Of a stretch of 64,000 nt of DNA, positions 54,264 through 64,000 are shown one piece after another. A program made the translations under genes and the position numbers. Below the pieces are notes generated by a model that saw only the letters and a program-made list of their open reading frames with translations, made no database searches and was not told the origin of the DNA. Source of the DNA: Streptomyces sp. HUAS 15-9 (GTDB lineage Bacteria; Actinomycetota; Actinomycetes; Streptomycetales; Streptomycetaceae). Location of the stretch: contig NZ_CP106798.1 of the NCBI RefSeq assembly GCF_025642155.1, positions 1,550,001 to 1,614,000 of the forward strand. The letters run 5' to 3'. The stretch's first letter is position 1. The number at the start of each line of letters is the position of its first letter.

Positions 54264-54351
54264 ACTTCTGCCTTGGGCCACTCGGCCATACCGGTCCAGG
54301 ACCGGCAGCGGGATTCGAACCCGCGTGGAAATCATTCCGGAAGTTCGAAGT
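54264..54351 (-). ncRNA. tRNA-like element in circularly permuted order
   Basis: Minus strand, in 5' to 3' order. ACTTC (54351-54347); a 22-nt variable-arm region with GGAA/TTCC; T arm GCGGG-TTCGAAT-CCCGC (54324-54308); TGCCGGTCC (54307-54299); one nt; GGACCGGTA (54297-54289); TGGCCGAGTGGCCCAAGGC, a Ser/Leu-type D arm (54288-54270); A; GAAGT (54268-54264). The GGACCGGTA/TGCCGGTCC stem pairs over 9 bp (one G-U), and GAAGT/ACTTC close an anticodon-like stem. All arms fit a type II cloverleaf but with 3' half first. U33 and CCA are absent, so normal decoding is unlikely. It lies 79 nt upstream of priA, possibly in its 5' UTR. Confidence 0.5.
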
Positions 54352-54520
54352 ACCCGTGCCCCTCGCACCGGGCGGCGTCGATCTCCCGAGATCCGGTCGA
54401 CAGCGGTCTGTGCAAAGCCAGTTTCACCGCACGCGCGAAGCGCACTCCACCGAAGTAACCGCGGTCATCGCACCGGGAGATCACCACCGTACGGGCGCGA
54501 CGCAGGCGCCCGCGAGCCAT
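54332..54520 (-). CDS. Possible small protein upstream of the tRNA-like element
   Basis: A 62-codon frame from ATG at 54520, basic at the N-terminus and ending GHGYFELPE. Third-position GC is about 75%, below the genes around it, and there is no clear ribosome site. The last codons overlap the anticodon-like and variable arms of the tRNA-like element. It could be a real small gene, a decayed one, or chance. The stretch 54186-54612 otherwise has only the tRNA-like element and the metK terminator. Confidence 0.25.
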   Translation of the reverse strand: MARGRLRRARTVVISRCDDRGYFGGVRFARAVKLALHRPLSTGSREIDAARCEGHGYFELPE

Positions 54521-54557
54521 TTACCCGGCCGGTGAATCGGTCGGGTGGTGAAACGCC

Positions 54558-54589
54558 GAGGCCCGGCCCCCGAAGGGAAGCCGGGCCTC
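54558..54589 (-). terminator. Terminator of metK
   Basis: GAGGCCCGGC (54558-54567) and GCCGGGCCTC (54580-54589), perfect 10-bp stem with a 12-nt loop, 24 nt past the metK stop on the minus strand. Confidence 0.85.
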
Positions 54590-54612
54590 GACGGGAAAGC
54601 GGCAGTCGGGAC

Positions 54613-55821
54613 CTACAGCCCCGCGGCCTTGCGCAGGGCGTCCACGCGGTCCGTGCGCTCCCAGGTGAAGTCGGGGAGCTCGCGGCCGAAGTGGCCGTAG
54701 GCCGCGGTCTGGGCGTAGATCGGGCGGAGCAGGTCGAGGTCGCGGATGATGGCGGCCGGACGGAGGTCGAAGACCTCGTCGATCGCCTTCTCGATCTTCT
54801 CGGGCTCGACCTTGTGGGTGCCGAAGGTCTCGACGAACAGACCGACCGGCTCGGCCTTGCCGATCGCGTAGGCGACCTGGACCTCGCAGCGGGAGGCCAG
54901 GCCCGCGGCGACGACGTTCTTGGCGACCCAGCGCATCGCGTACGCCGCCGAGCGGTCCACCTTGGACGGGTCCTTGCCGGAGAAGGCGCCGCCGCCGTGG
55001 CGGGCCATGCCGCCGTACGTGTCGATGATGATCTTGCGGCCGGTCAGGCCAGCGTCACCCATCGGGCCGCCGATCTCGAAGCGGCCGGTCGGGTTGACCA
55101 GCAGGCGGTAGCCCTCGGTGTCCAGCTTGATGCCCTCGTCGAGCAGCGCCTTGAGCTCCGGCTCGACGACGAACTCACGGATGTCGGGGGCGAGCAGCGA
55201 CTCCAGGTCGATGTCGCTCGCGTGCTGCGAGGAGACGACCACGGTGTCGAGGCGGACGGCCTTGTCACCGTCGTACTCGATGGTGACCTGCGTCTTGCCG
55301 TCCGGGCGCAGGTAGGGGATCGTGCCGTTCTTGCGGACGTCCGACAGACGCTTGGACAGCCGGTGCGCCAGGAAGATCGGGAGCGGCATCAGCGTCGGCG
55401 TCTCGTCGGACGCGTAGCCGAACATCAGGCCCTGGTCGCCCGCACCCTGCTTGTCGAGCTCGTCGTCGTCACCCTCGACCCGGGTCTCGTACGCCGTGTC
55501 CACACCCTGGGCGATGTCCGGGGACTGCGCGCCGATCGACACCGACACACCGCAGGAGGCGCCGTCGAAGCCCTTCTTTGAGGAGTCGTAGCCGATCTCC
55601 AGGATCGTGTTGCGGACCAGCGTCGCGATGTCCGCGTACGTCTTGGTCGTGACCTCACCGGCCACGTGCACCAGGCCCGTGGTGATCAGTGTCTCCACGG
55701 CGACCCGGGAGGTCGGGTCCTCGCGCAGAAGCGCGTCGAGAATGGCGTCGCTGATCTGGTCAGCGATCTTGTCAGGGTGACCCTCGGTCACGGACTCCGA
55801 GGTGAACAGTCGACGGGACAC
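54613..55821 (-). CDS. metK: S-adenosylmethionine synthetase
   Basis: It makes SAM from methionine and ATP. The 402-aa length is exactly typical. Motifs: [16 protein letters not shown] (about 19-34) near the ATP site, [12 protein letters not shown] (about 123-134), and [16 protein letters not shown] (about 277-292), the P-loop-like and K+ binding signature. The GTG at 55821 follows GGGAG and gives the standard start (M)[16 protein letters not shown] supply matters to secondary metabolism in Streptomyces. The frame continues upstream only as non-homologous sequence. Confidence 0.98.
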   Translation of the reverse strand: MSRRLFTSESVTEGHPDKIADQISDAILDALLREDPTSRVAVETLITTGLVHVAGEVTTKTYADIATLVRNTILEIGYDSSKKGFDGASCGVSVSIGAQSPDIAQGVDTAYETRVEGDDDELDKQGAGDQGLMFGYASDETPTLMPLPIFLAHRLSKRLSDVRKNGTIPYLRPDGKTQVTIEYDGDKAVRLDTVVVSSQHASDIDLESLLAPDIREFVVEPELKALLDEGIKLDTEGYRLLVNPTGRFEIGGPMGDAGLTGRKIIIDTYGGMARHGGGAFSGKDPSKVDRSAAYAMRWVAKNVVAAGLASRCEVQVAYAIGKAEPVGLFVETFGTHKVEPEKIEKAIDEVFDLRPAAIIRDLDLLRPIYAQTAAYGHFGRELPDFTWERTDRVDALRKAAGL

Positions 55822-56059
55822 AACGCTCCCTGGGGTTGCAGCGGCTGCTGGCTGATCATTGGTGGACGACACGGGGGCTGCGCCCGGCGTCGTCCGAGAA
55901 CAGCTTATCGGTCGTGCTCCGCCACCGGCCCACCCGTCTCGCCTCTCGGGAGCGCTGTGACCTGCGGCACGCGCATTCTGCCCAATGCCGTGCGGCATTG
56001 GCCAGTGGCGCCACGCGACAATGTCATGGGGGAAAGCACCGTCGCGTGGCCGAAACAAT

Positions 56060-57262
56060 TCAGGCCAGACGGGGCCCCACCAGGTCCCAGACGATGTCGG
56101 CCAGGGCCTCCTTCGGGCCGTGCGGTACGGGCGTCTCACTGCCGTCCGTGCCCAGCACAACGGCCTCGTTCTCCTCGGCACCGAAGGTCTTGCGCTCCCC
56201 CACCTCGTTCACCACGAGGAGGTCGCATCCCTTGCGTGCCAGCTTCGCCCGGCCGTTGGCGAGGACGTCGTCCGTCTCGGCGGCGAAACCGACGATCACC
56301 TGTCCGGGGCGCGCCCGGTCGGCTGAGATCTCCGCGAGGATGTCCGGATTCCGCACCAGGACGACCGGCTCCGGGTCCTGGCCGTCCTTCTTCTTGATCT
56401 TCCCCGAGGCGTAGTTCGCGGGCCGGAAGTCCGCGACGGCGGCGGCCATCACCACCGCGTCGGCGTCCGCGGCCGCCTTCAGCACCGCCTCGCGCAGCTG
56501 CACGGCCGTGCCGACCGGGACGACGTCCACGCCGGCCGGGTCCGGCAGGCCGGTGTTCGCCGCGATCAGCGTCACCCGGGCGCCCCGCGCGGCGGCCGTA
56601 CGGGCAAGGGCGTAGCCCTGCTTGCCGGAGGAGCGGTTGCCGAGGAAGCGGACCGGGTCGAGGGGCTCACGGGTGCCGCCGGCGGTGACTACGACGTGCC
56701 GGCCCTTCAGATCCGGCTCGGTGACGCCCCGGGCCAGCACCCGGCGGCAGACCTCGAATATCTCGGTGGGGTCGGGCAGCCGGCCCTTGCCGGTGTCGAC
56801 GCCGGTGAGGCGGCCGACCGCCGGCTCGATCACGACGGCGCCGCGGCGGCGCAGCGTCGCCACGTTCTCCCGGGTGGCCGGGTGCTCCCACATCTCGGTG
56901 TGCATGGCCGGGGCGAAGACGACCGGACAGCGGGCGGTGAGGAGCGTGTTGGTGAGGAGGTCGTCGGCGAGGCCGTGGGCGGCCTTGGCGAGCATGTCGG
57001 CCGTGGCGGGGGCGACCACCACCAGGTCGGCGTGCTGGCCGATGCGGACGTGCGGGACCTCGTGGACGCCGTCCCAGACCTCGGTGGAGACGGGGTTGCC
57101 GGACAGGGCGGACCAGGTGGCCTCACCGACGAAGTGCAGCGCGGAGGCGGTCGGGACCACGCGGACGTCGTGACCGGACTCCGTCAGCCTCCGCAGCAGT
57201 TCACAGGCCTTGTACGCGGCGATGCCGCCGCTGACCCCCAGAACGACCCTTGGCTTGTCCAC
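56060..57262 (-). CDS. coaBC: Bifunctional CoaBC (PPCS/PPC decarboxylase)
   Basis: It carries out two steps of coenzyme A synthesis. The N-terminal flavoprotein half (about 1-180) is phosphopantothenoylcysteine decarboxylase, with [18 protein letters not shown] and [13 protein letters not shown]. The C-terminal half (about 190-400) is phosphopantothenate-cysteine ligase, with [20 protein letters not shown] (noted as [18 protein letters not shown]) and the lysine-rich [10 protein letters not shown]. The GTG at 57262 starts [12 protein letters not shown]. It is 160 nt downstream of rpoZ, with a terminator in between. Confidence 0.97.
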   Translation of the reverse strand: MDKPRVVLGVSGGIAAYKACELLRRLTESGHDVRVVPTASALHFVGEATWSALSGNPVSTEVWDGVHEVPHVRIGQHADLVVVAPATADMLAKAAHGLADDLLTNTLLTARCPVVFAPAMHTEMWEHPATRENVATLRRRGAVVIEPAVGRLTGVDTGKGRLPDPTEIFEVCRRVLARGVTEPDLKGRHVVVTAGGTREPLDPVRFLGNRSSGKQGYALARTAAARGARVTLIAANTGLPDPAGVDVVPVGTAVQLREAVLKAAADADAVVMAAAVADFRPANYASGKIKKKDGQDPEPVVLVRNPDILAEISADRARPGQVIVGFAAETDDVLANGRAKLARKGCDLLVVNEVGERKTFGAEENEAVVLGTDGSETPVPHGPKEALADIVWDLVGPRLA

Positions 57263-57360
57263 CGTGGCTCCCCGAACTCGACGACGTACGACTCGATCTC
57301 GACAACGTACGGCTCAATGCTGCCTCACGGCGGGGATCGATCCCCGCACCCCCGAGCACA

Positions 57361-57395
57361 CCACAGGCCCGGCAGTCGCGCTGCCGGGCCTGTGG
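57361..57395 (-). terminator. Terminator of rpoZ
   Basis: CCACAGGCCCGGCAG (57361-57375) and CTGCCGGGCCTGTGG (57381-57395): a perfect 15-bp stem, 5-nt loop, 26 nt after the rpoZ stop. Confidence 0.9.
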
Positions 57396-57421
57396 ATAAA
57401 GCCAACCGCAATCTGAAAGTA

Positions 57422-57694
57422 CTACTGCGCCGGGCCCTCGACGGCCTCGGACGTCAGCAGACCGGCGTTGATCTCCCGCAGGGCGATCGAGAGCGGCTTC
57501 TCGTGGACGTGGGTGTCGACCAGCGGACCGACGTACTCGAGGAGGCCCTCGCCGAGCTGCGAGTAGTACGCGTTGATCTGGCGGGCCCGCTTGGCCGCAT
57601 AGATCACGAGGCTGTACTTCGAGTCGGTGGCCTCGAGGAGCTCGTCGATCGGCGGGTTGATGATGCCCTCGGGCGCGGTGATGGAAGAGGACAC
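57422..57694 (-). CDS. rpoZ: RNA polymerase omega subunit
   Basis: A 90-residue omega subunit that helps assemble RNA polymerase by clamping the beta-prime C-terminus. [17 protein letters not shown] and [19 protein letters not shown] are the family signatures. In Streptomyces loss of rpoZ affects antibiotic production and development. It is downstream of gmk with a 38-nt gap. Confidence 0.97.
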   Translation of the reverse strand: MSSSITAPEGIINPPIDELLEATDSKYSLVIYAAKRARQINAYYSQLGEGLLEYVGPLVDTHVHEKPLSIALREINAGLLTSEAVEGPAQ

Positions 57695-57732
57695 GCTCTA
57701 CCTTCCGAAAGATGGGAAAAGATCAGACACGA

Positions 57733-58290
57733 TCACACAACGTCCATCAAGGCTAGCAGCTCGCGCGCCACGTCCTCGACGGAGGTGTTGACCAAGGTCA
57801 CGTCGAACTCCGGCTCGGCCGCCAGCTCGATCTTGGCCGCCTCCAGGCGGCGCTCGATCACCTCGGGCGGCTCGGTGCCCCGGCCCGTGAGCCTGCGCAC
57901 GAGCTCCTCCCAGGAGGGAGGAGCCAGGAACACCAGCTGGGCCTCCGGCATGGAGTCACGGACCTGCCGGGCGCCCTGGAGGTCGATCTCCAGGAGGACC
58001 GGCACACCGGCCTCCAGGTGCTCCAGCACGGCCGCACGCGGCGTGCCGTAGCGGTTGCCGGCGAATTCGGCCCACTCCAGCAGCTCGCTGTTGGCGATCA
58101 GCTTGTCCATCTCCTCGTCGGTGACGAAGAAGTAGTGGACACCGTGCTTCTCGCCGGGGCGGGGCTGACGGGTGGTCGCCGACACCGAGAGCCAGACCTC
58201 GGGGTGTTCCTTGCGCATATGGGCGACGACCGTGCTCTTGCCGACCCCGGAGGGGCCGGAGAGCACGGTCAGCCGCGGACGTTCACTCAT
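57733..58290 (-). CDS. gmk: Guanylate kinase
   Basis: It phosphorylates GMP to GDP. The 185-aa protein has the P-loop [10 protein letters not shown] (about residues 10-19), the GMP-binding [20 protein letters not shown] (noted as [16 protein letters not shown]) and the [11 protein letters not shown] motif. The ATG at 58290 starts [15 protein letters not shown]; a longer open frame extends upstream. It lies between the IHF and rpoZ genes. Confidence 0.97.
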   Translation of the reverse strand: MSERPRLTVLSGPSGVGKSTVVAHMRKEHPEVWLSVSATTRQPRPGEKHGVHYFFVTDEEMDKLIANSELLEWAEFAGNRYGTPRAAVLEHLEAGVPVLLEIDLQGARQVRDSMPEAQLVFLAPPSWEELVRRLTGRGTEPPEVIERRLEAAKIELAAEPEFDVTLVNTSVEDVARELLALMDVV

Positions 58291-58350
58291 GCAGCGATTA
58301 TTCCAGCAATCCCGGGTGGCCCGGGACGCCAGTCCCGGACTGCCCAGCAC

Positions 58351-58674
58351 TCAGGAACCGGTGCTGCCGAACTCGCGCTCCAGGGAGGCGATCTGGTTGG
58401 ACCCGAGGCCACGCACGCGGCGGCTCTCGGAGATACCGAGTCGCTCCATGATCTGCTTGGCGCGGACCTTGCCCACGCCCGGCAGGGACTCGAGCAGGGC
58501 GGAGACCTTCATCTTGCCGATGACGTCGTTCTCCTGGCCCTGCTTGATGACCTCGTGAAGAGAGGCGCCGGAGTGCTTGAGTCGATTCTTGACCTCGGCC
58601 CGCTCCCGGCGAGCCGCGGCGGCCTTTTCGAGCGCGGCTGCGCGCTGTTCAGGGGTAAGGGGCGGAAGAGCCAC
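58351..58674 (-). CDS. Actinobacterial integration host factor (mIHF/sIHF)
   Basis: A 107-residue nucleoid-associated DNA-binding protein, essential in mycobacteria and important for chromosome structure, sporulation and antibiotic production in Streptomyces. The N-terminal long helix is RAAALEKAAAARRERAEVK, and the helix-two-turn-helix contains LLESLPGVGKVRAKQIMERL. The GTG at 58674 gives the known start (M)ALPPLTPEQRAAAL. It is 60 nt upstream of gmk. Confidence 0.95.
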   Translation of the reverse strand: MALPPLTPEQRAAALEKAAAARRERAEVKNRLKHSGASLHEVIKQGQENDVIGKMKVSALLESLPGVGKVRAKQIMERLGISESRRVRGLGSNQIASLEREFGSTGS

Positions 58675-59006
58675 GCCTACGTCACCTCGGATGTCGAACT
58701 GTCGGATACGGACCGGTGAGGAACCTAGTCGCCCCACACCTGGGGAGCCACGAGCAACACGCTCGCCCGTTCTCCCCCACTACCTAATGGGTGTGGGGGT
58801 GTCCCCACTGCTCGGAGACTAGCGGTCGAGACCGCCAGAGTCAGCGAGAACAGCGGAAAAGTCCTGGTCAGCCTCCGTCAGGTCGGATATTTCAGACATA
58901 TTGCCCCGGATTTGAGGATGTATTCAGACTCAAGACGTCCAGGCGCCCCTCACCGGAACACCCTTCGGACACACACGCGAGCCCCGACGGAGACTCATCC
59001 GAGGAC
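58675..59006. other. Intergenic region between pyrF and the IHF gene
   Basis: No gene seen in 332 nt. It must carry the promoter(s) of the IHF gene; the AT-richer part is 58880-58935. A hairpin of CCCCCAC (58774-58780) and GTGGGGG (58793-58799) lies about 100 nt upstream of the start, so it could be a terminator of pyrF read-through or a leader structure. Confidence 0.5.
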
Positions 59007-59852
59007 TCAGACGGCCGTCACGGCCGCCCTGATCTCCTCCGCGAAGCGCTCCGCGGCCGAGCGCAGCGCTCCGACCTCGGGACCGTGACGCAGAACACCC
59101 CGGCTGACGTTCGGCACGACATTGCGCACCGCCGCCCCGAAGACCCCGGGAAGATCGGCCGGGGTCGCCCCCTGGGCGCCGATGCCGGGGGCGAGGAGCG
59201 GACCGTTGATGTCGAGGTCGTACGACGACAGGTCGCCGAGCGTGGCGCCCACGACCGCCCCGAAGGAGCCCAGGGGCTCCTCCCCCGCGTTCTCGGCCGC
59301 CAGGTGGGCCAGCATCGTCGCCCCGATGTTCCGCCCGCCGGCCCGGACCGCGTGCTGCACCTCGCCGCCCTCCGGGTTGGAGGTCAGCGCCAGCACGAAC
59401 AGACCCGCGCCGCTCTCCCGCGCCAGCGCGATCGCCGGGCTCAGCGAGCCGTAGCCGAGGTACGGCGAGACGGTCAGGGCGTCGGAGAACAGCGGGGCGT
59501 CCTTGTGCAGGAAGGCCTCGGCGTAGGCGGCCATGGTCGAGCCGATGTCGCCGCGCTTGGCGTCCATGACGATCAGCGCACCGGCCGCGCGTGCCTCCTC
59601 GACAGTCTTCTCCAGGACGGCCAGGCCCCGCGAGCCGAAGCGCTCGAAGAACGCGCTCTGCGGCTTGAGGACGGCGACCCGGTCGGCCATCGCCTCGACG
59701 ACCGTACGGCTGAACCGCTCCAGGCCGGCGATGTCGTCGTTCAGTCCCCACTGGGTGAGCAGCGACGCGTGCGGGTCGATGCCGACGCACAGCGGGCCGC
59801 GCTCGTCCATGGCGTGGCGCAGGCGTGCGCCGAAGGGTTCCAGGGCGGTCAT
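59007..59852 (-). CDS. pyrF: Orotidine 5'-phosphate decarboxylase, type 2
   Basis: It converts OMP to UMP, the last de novo pyrimidine step. The 281-aa length and sequence are of the actinobacterial type 2 form: [10 protein letters not shown] near the N-terminus, and the catalytic [19 protein letters not shown] (about residues 96-114) with Asp-Lys-Asp. Its ATG overlaps the pyrD stop by 4 nt. The last visible gene of the carB-pyrD-pyrF unit. Confidence 0.97.
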   Translation of the reverse strand: MTALEPFGARLRHAMDERGPLCVGIDPHASLLTQWGLNDDIAGLERFSRTVVEAMADRVAVLKPQSAFFERFGSRGLAVLEKTVEEARAAGALIVMDAKRGDIGSTMAAYAEAFLHKDAPLFSDALTVSPYLGYGSLSPAIALARESGAGLFVLALTSNPEGGEVQHAVRAGGRNIGATMLAHLAAENAGEEPLGSFGAVVGATLGDLSSYDLDINGPLLAPGIGAQGATPADLPGVFGAAVRNVVPNVSRGVLRHGPEVGALRSAAERFAEEIRAAVTAV

Positions 59853-60964
59853 ACCGTCTTTCCTGCCTTCCTGACATCGGCGCCGACCGCGTCGGCGAGG
59901 GTCGCGTACGGGCTCGTACGGAGCCGGGCGGCGAGCCCCTTGTGGATGGCGCGGCCCCAGAAGGGCCCCTCGTAGATGAAGGCGCTGTAGCCCTGGACCA
60001 GCGTGGCGCCCGCCAGGATCCGCTGCCAGGCGTCCTCGGCGTTCTCGATGCCGCCCACGCCCACCAGGGTGATCCGGTCTCCCACGCGCGCGTACAGCCG
60101 GCGCAGTACCTCCAGGGAGCGCGCCTTGAGCGGGGCGCCGGACAGCCCGCCGGTCTCCTTGACGAGGGAGGGGTCCGACTTCAGGCCGAGCCCCTCGCGC
60201 GCGATGGTGGTGTTCGTGGCGATGATCCCGTCCAGGCCGAGCTCGACGGCCAGGTCGGCCACGGCGTCGACGTCCTCGTCCGCGAGGTCCGGCGCGATCT
60301 TCACCAGCAGCGGGACCCGGCGGTGGGACACCGTGCGGTCGGCGGCCTCGCGCACGGCGGTCAGCAGCGGGCGCAGCGCCTCGGTCGCCTGGAGGTTGCG
60401 CAGCCCGGGCGTGTTCGGCGAGGAGACGTTGACCACCAGGTAGTCGGCGTACGGCGCGAGCCGCTCGGCCGACTTCACGTAGTCGCCCACGGCCTCCGCC
60501 TCCGGGACGACCTTGGTCTTGCCGATGTTCACACCGACGACGGTCTTGAAGACCGGCTCACGGGTCGCGAGGCGGGCGGCGACGGCGAGGGAGCCGTCGT
60601 TGTTGAAGCCCATACGGTTGATCAACGCACGGTCCGCAACGAGGCGGAACAGCCGCTTCCCGGGGTTTCCGGGCTGCCGCTCGCCCGTCACCGTACCGAT
60701 CTCGACGTGGTCGAAGCCCAGCATCGCCATCCCGTCGATCGCGACGGCGTTCTTGTCGAAGCCGGCGGCGAGGCCGAAGGGGCCGTGCATCCGCAGTCCG
60801 AGCGCCTCCGTCCGCAGCTCCTTGTAGCGGGGCGCGAGGGCGGCCGCGAGGAAGGTGCGCAGCACCGGGACGCGGACGGCGAGGCGGATCCAGCGGAAGG
60901 CCAGGTGGTGCGCCTGCTCGGGGTCCATCCGTTTGAAAACCAGACGGAAGTAGAACTTGTACAT
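59849..60964 (-). CDS. pyrD: Dihydroorotate dehydrogenase (quinone), class 2
   Basis: It oxidises dihydroorotate to orotate, passing electrons via FMN to the quinone pool at the membrane. The 371-aa protein has the N-terminal amphipathic helix pair of class 2 enzymes (about 1-45), then the barrel with [20 protein letters not shown] (noted as [15 protein letters not shown]) and [15 protein letters not shown] containing the catalytic serine. It sits 57 nt downstream of carB with a strong hairpin in the gap. Confidence 0.97.
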   Translation of the reverse strand: MYKFYFRLVFKRMDPEQAHHLAFRWIRLAVRVPVLRTFLAAALAPRYKELRTEALGLRMHGPFGLAAGFDKNAVAIDGMAMLGFDHVEIGTVTGERQPGNPGKRLFRLVADRALINRMGFNNDGSLAVAARLATREPVFKTVVGVNIGKTKVVPEAEAVGDYVKSAERLAPYADYLVVNVSSPNTPGLRNLQATEALRPLLTAVREAADRTVSHRRVPLLVKIAPDLADEDVDAVADLAVELGLDGIIATNTTIAREGLGLKSDPSLVKETGGLSGAPLKARSLEVLRRLYARVGDRITLVGVGGIENAEDAWQRILAGATLVQGYSAFIYEGPFWGRAIHKGLAARLRTSPYATLADAVGADVRKAGKTV

Positions 60965-60983
60965 GTCTCTGAGTCCTCACAAA

Positions 60984-61013
60984 GAGGGGGACACCGTTTC
61001 CGGTGTCCCCCTC
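60984..61013 (-). terminator. Hairpin between carB and pyrD (terminator or attenuator)
   Basis: GAGGGGGACACCG (60984-60996) and CGGTGTCCCCCTC (61001-61013) form a perfect 13-bp stem; on the minus strand the loop is GAAA and TTTG follows. It lies just 8 nt after the carB stop and 20 nt before pyrD. It could end most carB transcripts, with pyrDF made by read-through, or expose/hide the pyrD ribosome site GTGAGGAC. Confidence 0.8.
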
Positions 61014-61020
61014 AGGGCTG

Positions 61021-64000
<2,980 letters not shown>

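Noticed and set aside
54300..54398. A conventional 99-nt tRNA (for example a tRNA-Sec) on the minus strand ending at the T arm
   Set aside because: A GACCGG at 54398-54393 could pair with the 3' acceptor strand, but only over 6 of 8 positions; there is no proper D arm and no UCA anticodon in a 7-nt loop. The permuted reading explains far more of the sequence.
54188..54535. Plus-strand frames across the tRNA-like element
   Set aside because: Their translations (for example the DSNPRGNH type) are the usual by-product of reading an antisense T arm; no ribosome site, no homology.

Overview
The window reads as chromosomal DNA of a Streptomyces species. GC content is very high, GTG starts are common, and there is a Tat-exported peptidase, a GH6 glucanase, a conservon (cvn) signalling cluster, ECF41 and ROK regulators, and an FMN-riboswitch rib operon with a ribM transporter gene. 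The gene order priA - metK - coaBC - rpoZ - gmk - actinobacterial IHF - pyrF - pyrD - carB is the usual streptomycete core arrangement. Most of the window is core genome. Signs of transfer are limited to one decayed transposase trace near 8.3-8.6 kb.

Layout. 0-8.2 kb: TetR regulator, small membrane protein, C39-type peptidase, amino acid permease, a TPR-like protein, a uridine-kinase-like P-loop protein without a normal start codon, a candidate small RNA, and a CbxX/EccA-like AAA ATPase. 8.3-8.6 kb: scrambled IS5-type transposase remnants. 8.6-11 kb: two overlapping CNNM/CorC-type transport genes. 11.2-16.4 kb: one minus-strand series headed by an FMN riboswitch (ribE, ribM, ribBA, ribH, hisE, hisG, a PH-domain membrane protein), which makes riboflavin and the first histidine intermediates. 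16.6-18.4 kb: ECF41 sigma factor and an SDR gene with an ECF41-like promoter between them. 18.4-21.4 kb: divergent ROK repressor and MFS exporter with a palindrome between them, then a thioesterase. 21.5-25.9 kb: alginate-lyase-like protein, GH6 glucanase, DUF5995 protein, LLM oxidoreductase. 25.9-28.5 kb: davBA-like lysine 2-monooxygenase and 5-aminopentanamidase. 28.8-32.1 kb: cvnABC without cvnD. 32.3-39.9 kb: HAD-nuclease fusion, small secreted protein, a four-gene ABC importer with a divergent GntR regulator, and an SRPBCC protein. 39.9-46 kb: Lrp regulator and permease, GuaB1, orphan barstar, SorC regulator, Rpe. 46.2-54.2 kb: MMPL transporter, rsmB, fmt, an HTH-like protein, a degenerate repeat array running into the 3' end of priA, and priA. 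54.2-54.6 kb: a tRNA-like element whose parts lie in circularly permuted order. 54.6-64 kb: metK, coaBC, rpoZ, gmk, IHF, pyrF, pyrD and the 3' nine tenths of carB, which runs off the window.

The most unusual observation is the 88-nt element at 54264-54351 upstream of priA. On the minus strand it has, in order, the 3' strand of an anticodon-like stem, a variable arm, a textbook T arm, the 3' acceptor strand, the 5' acceptor strand, a tRNA-Ser/Leu-like D arm, and the 5' strand of the anticodon-like stem. That is a full cloverleaf in permuted order. I cannot say from sequence alone whether it is transcribed or processed. Other points of note are the scrambled transposase, the repeat array that seems to derive from the end of priA, the ECF41 promoter match, the davBA pair, and the cvn cluster lacking its GTPase gene.
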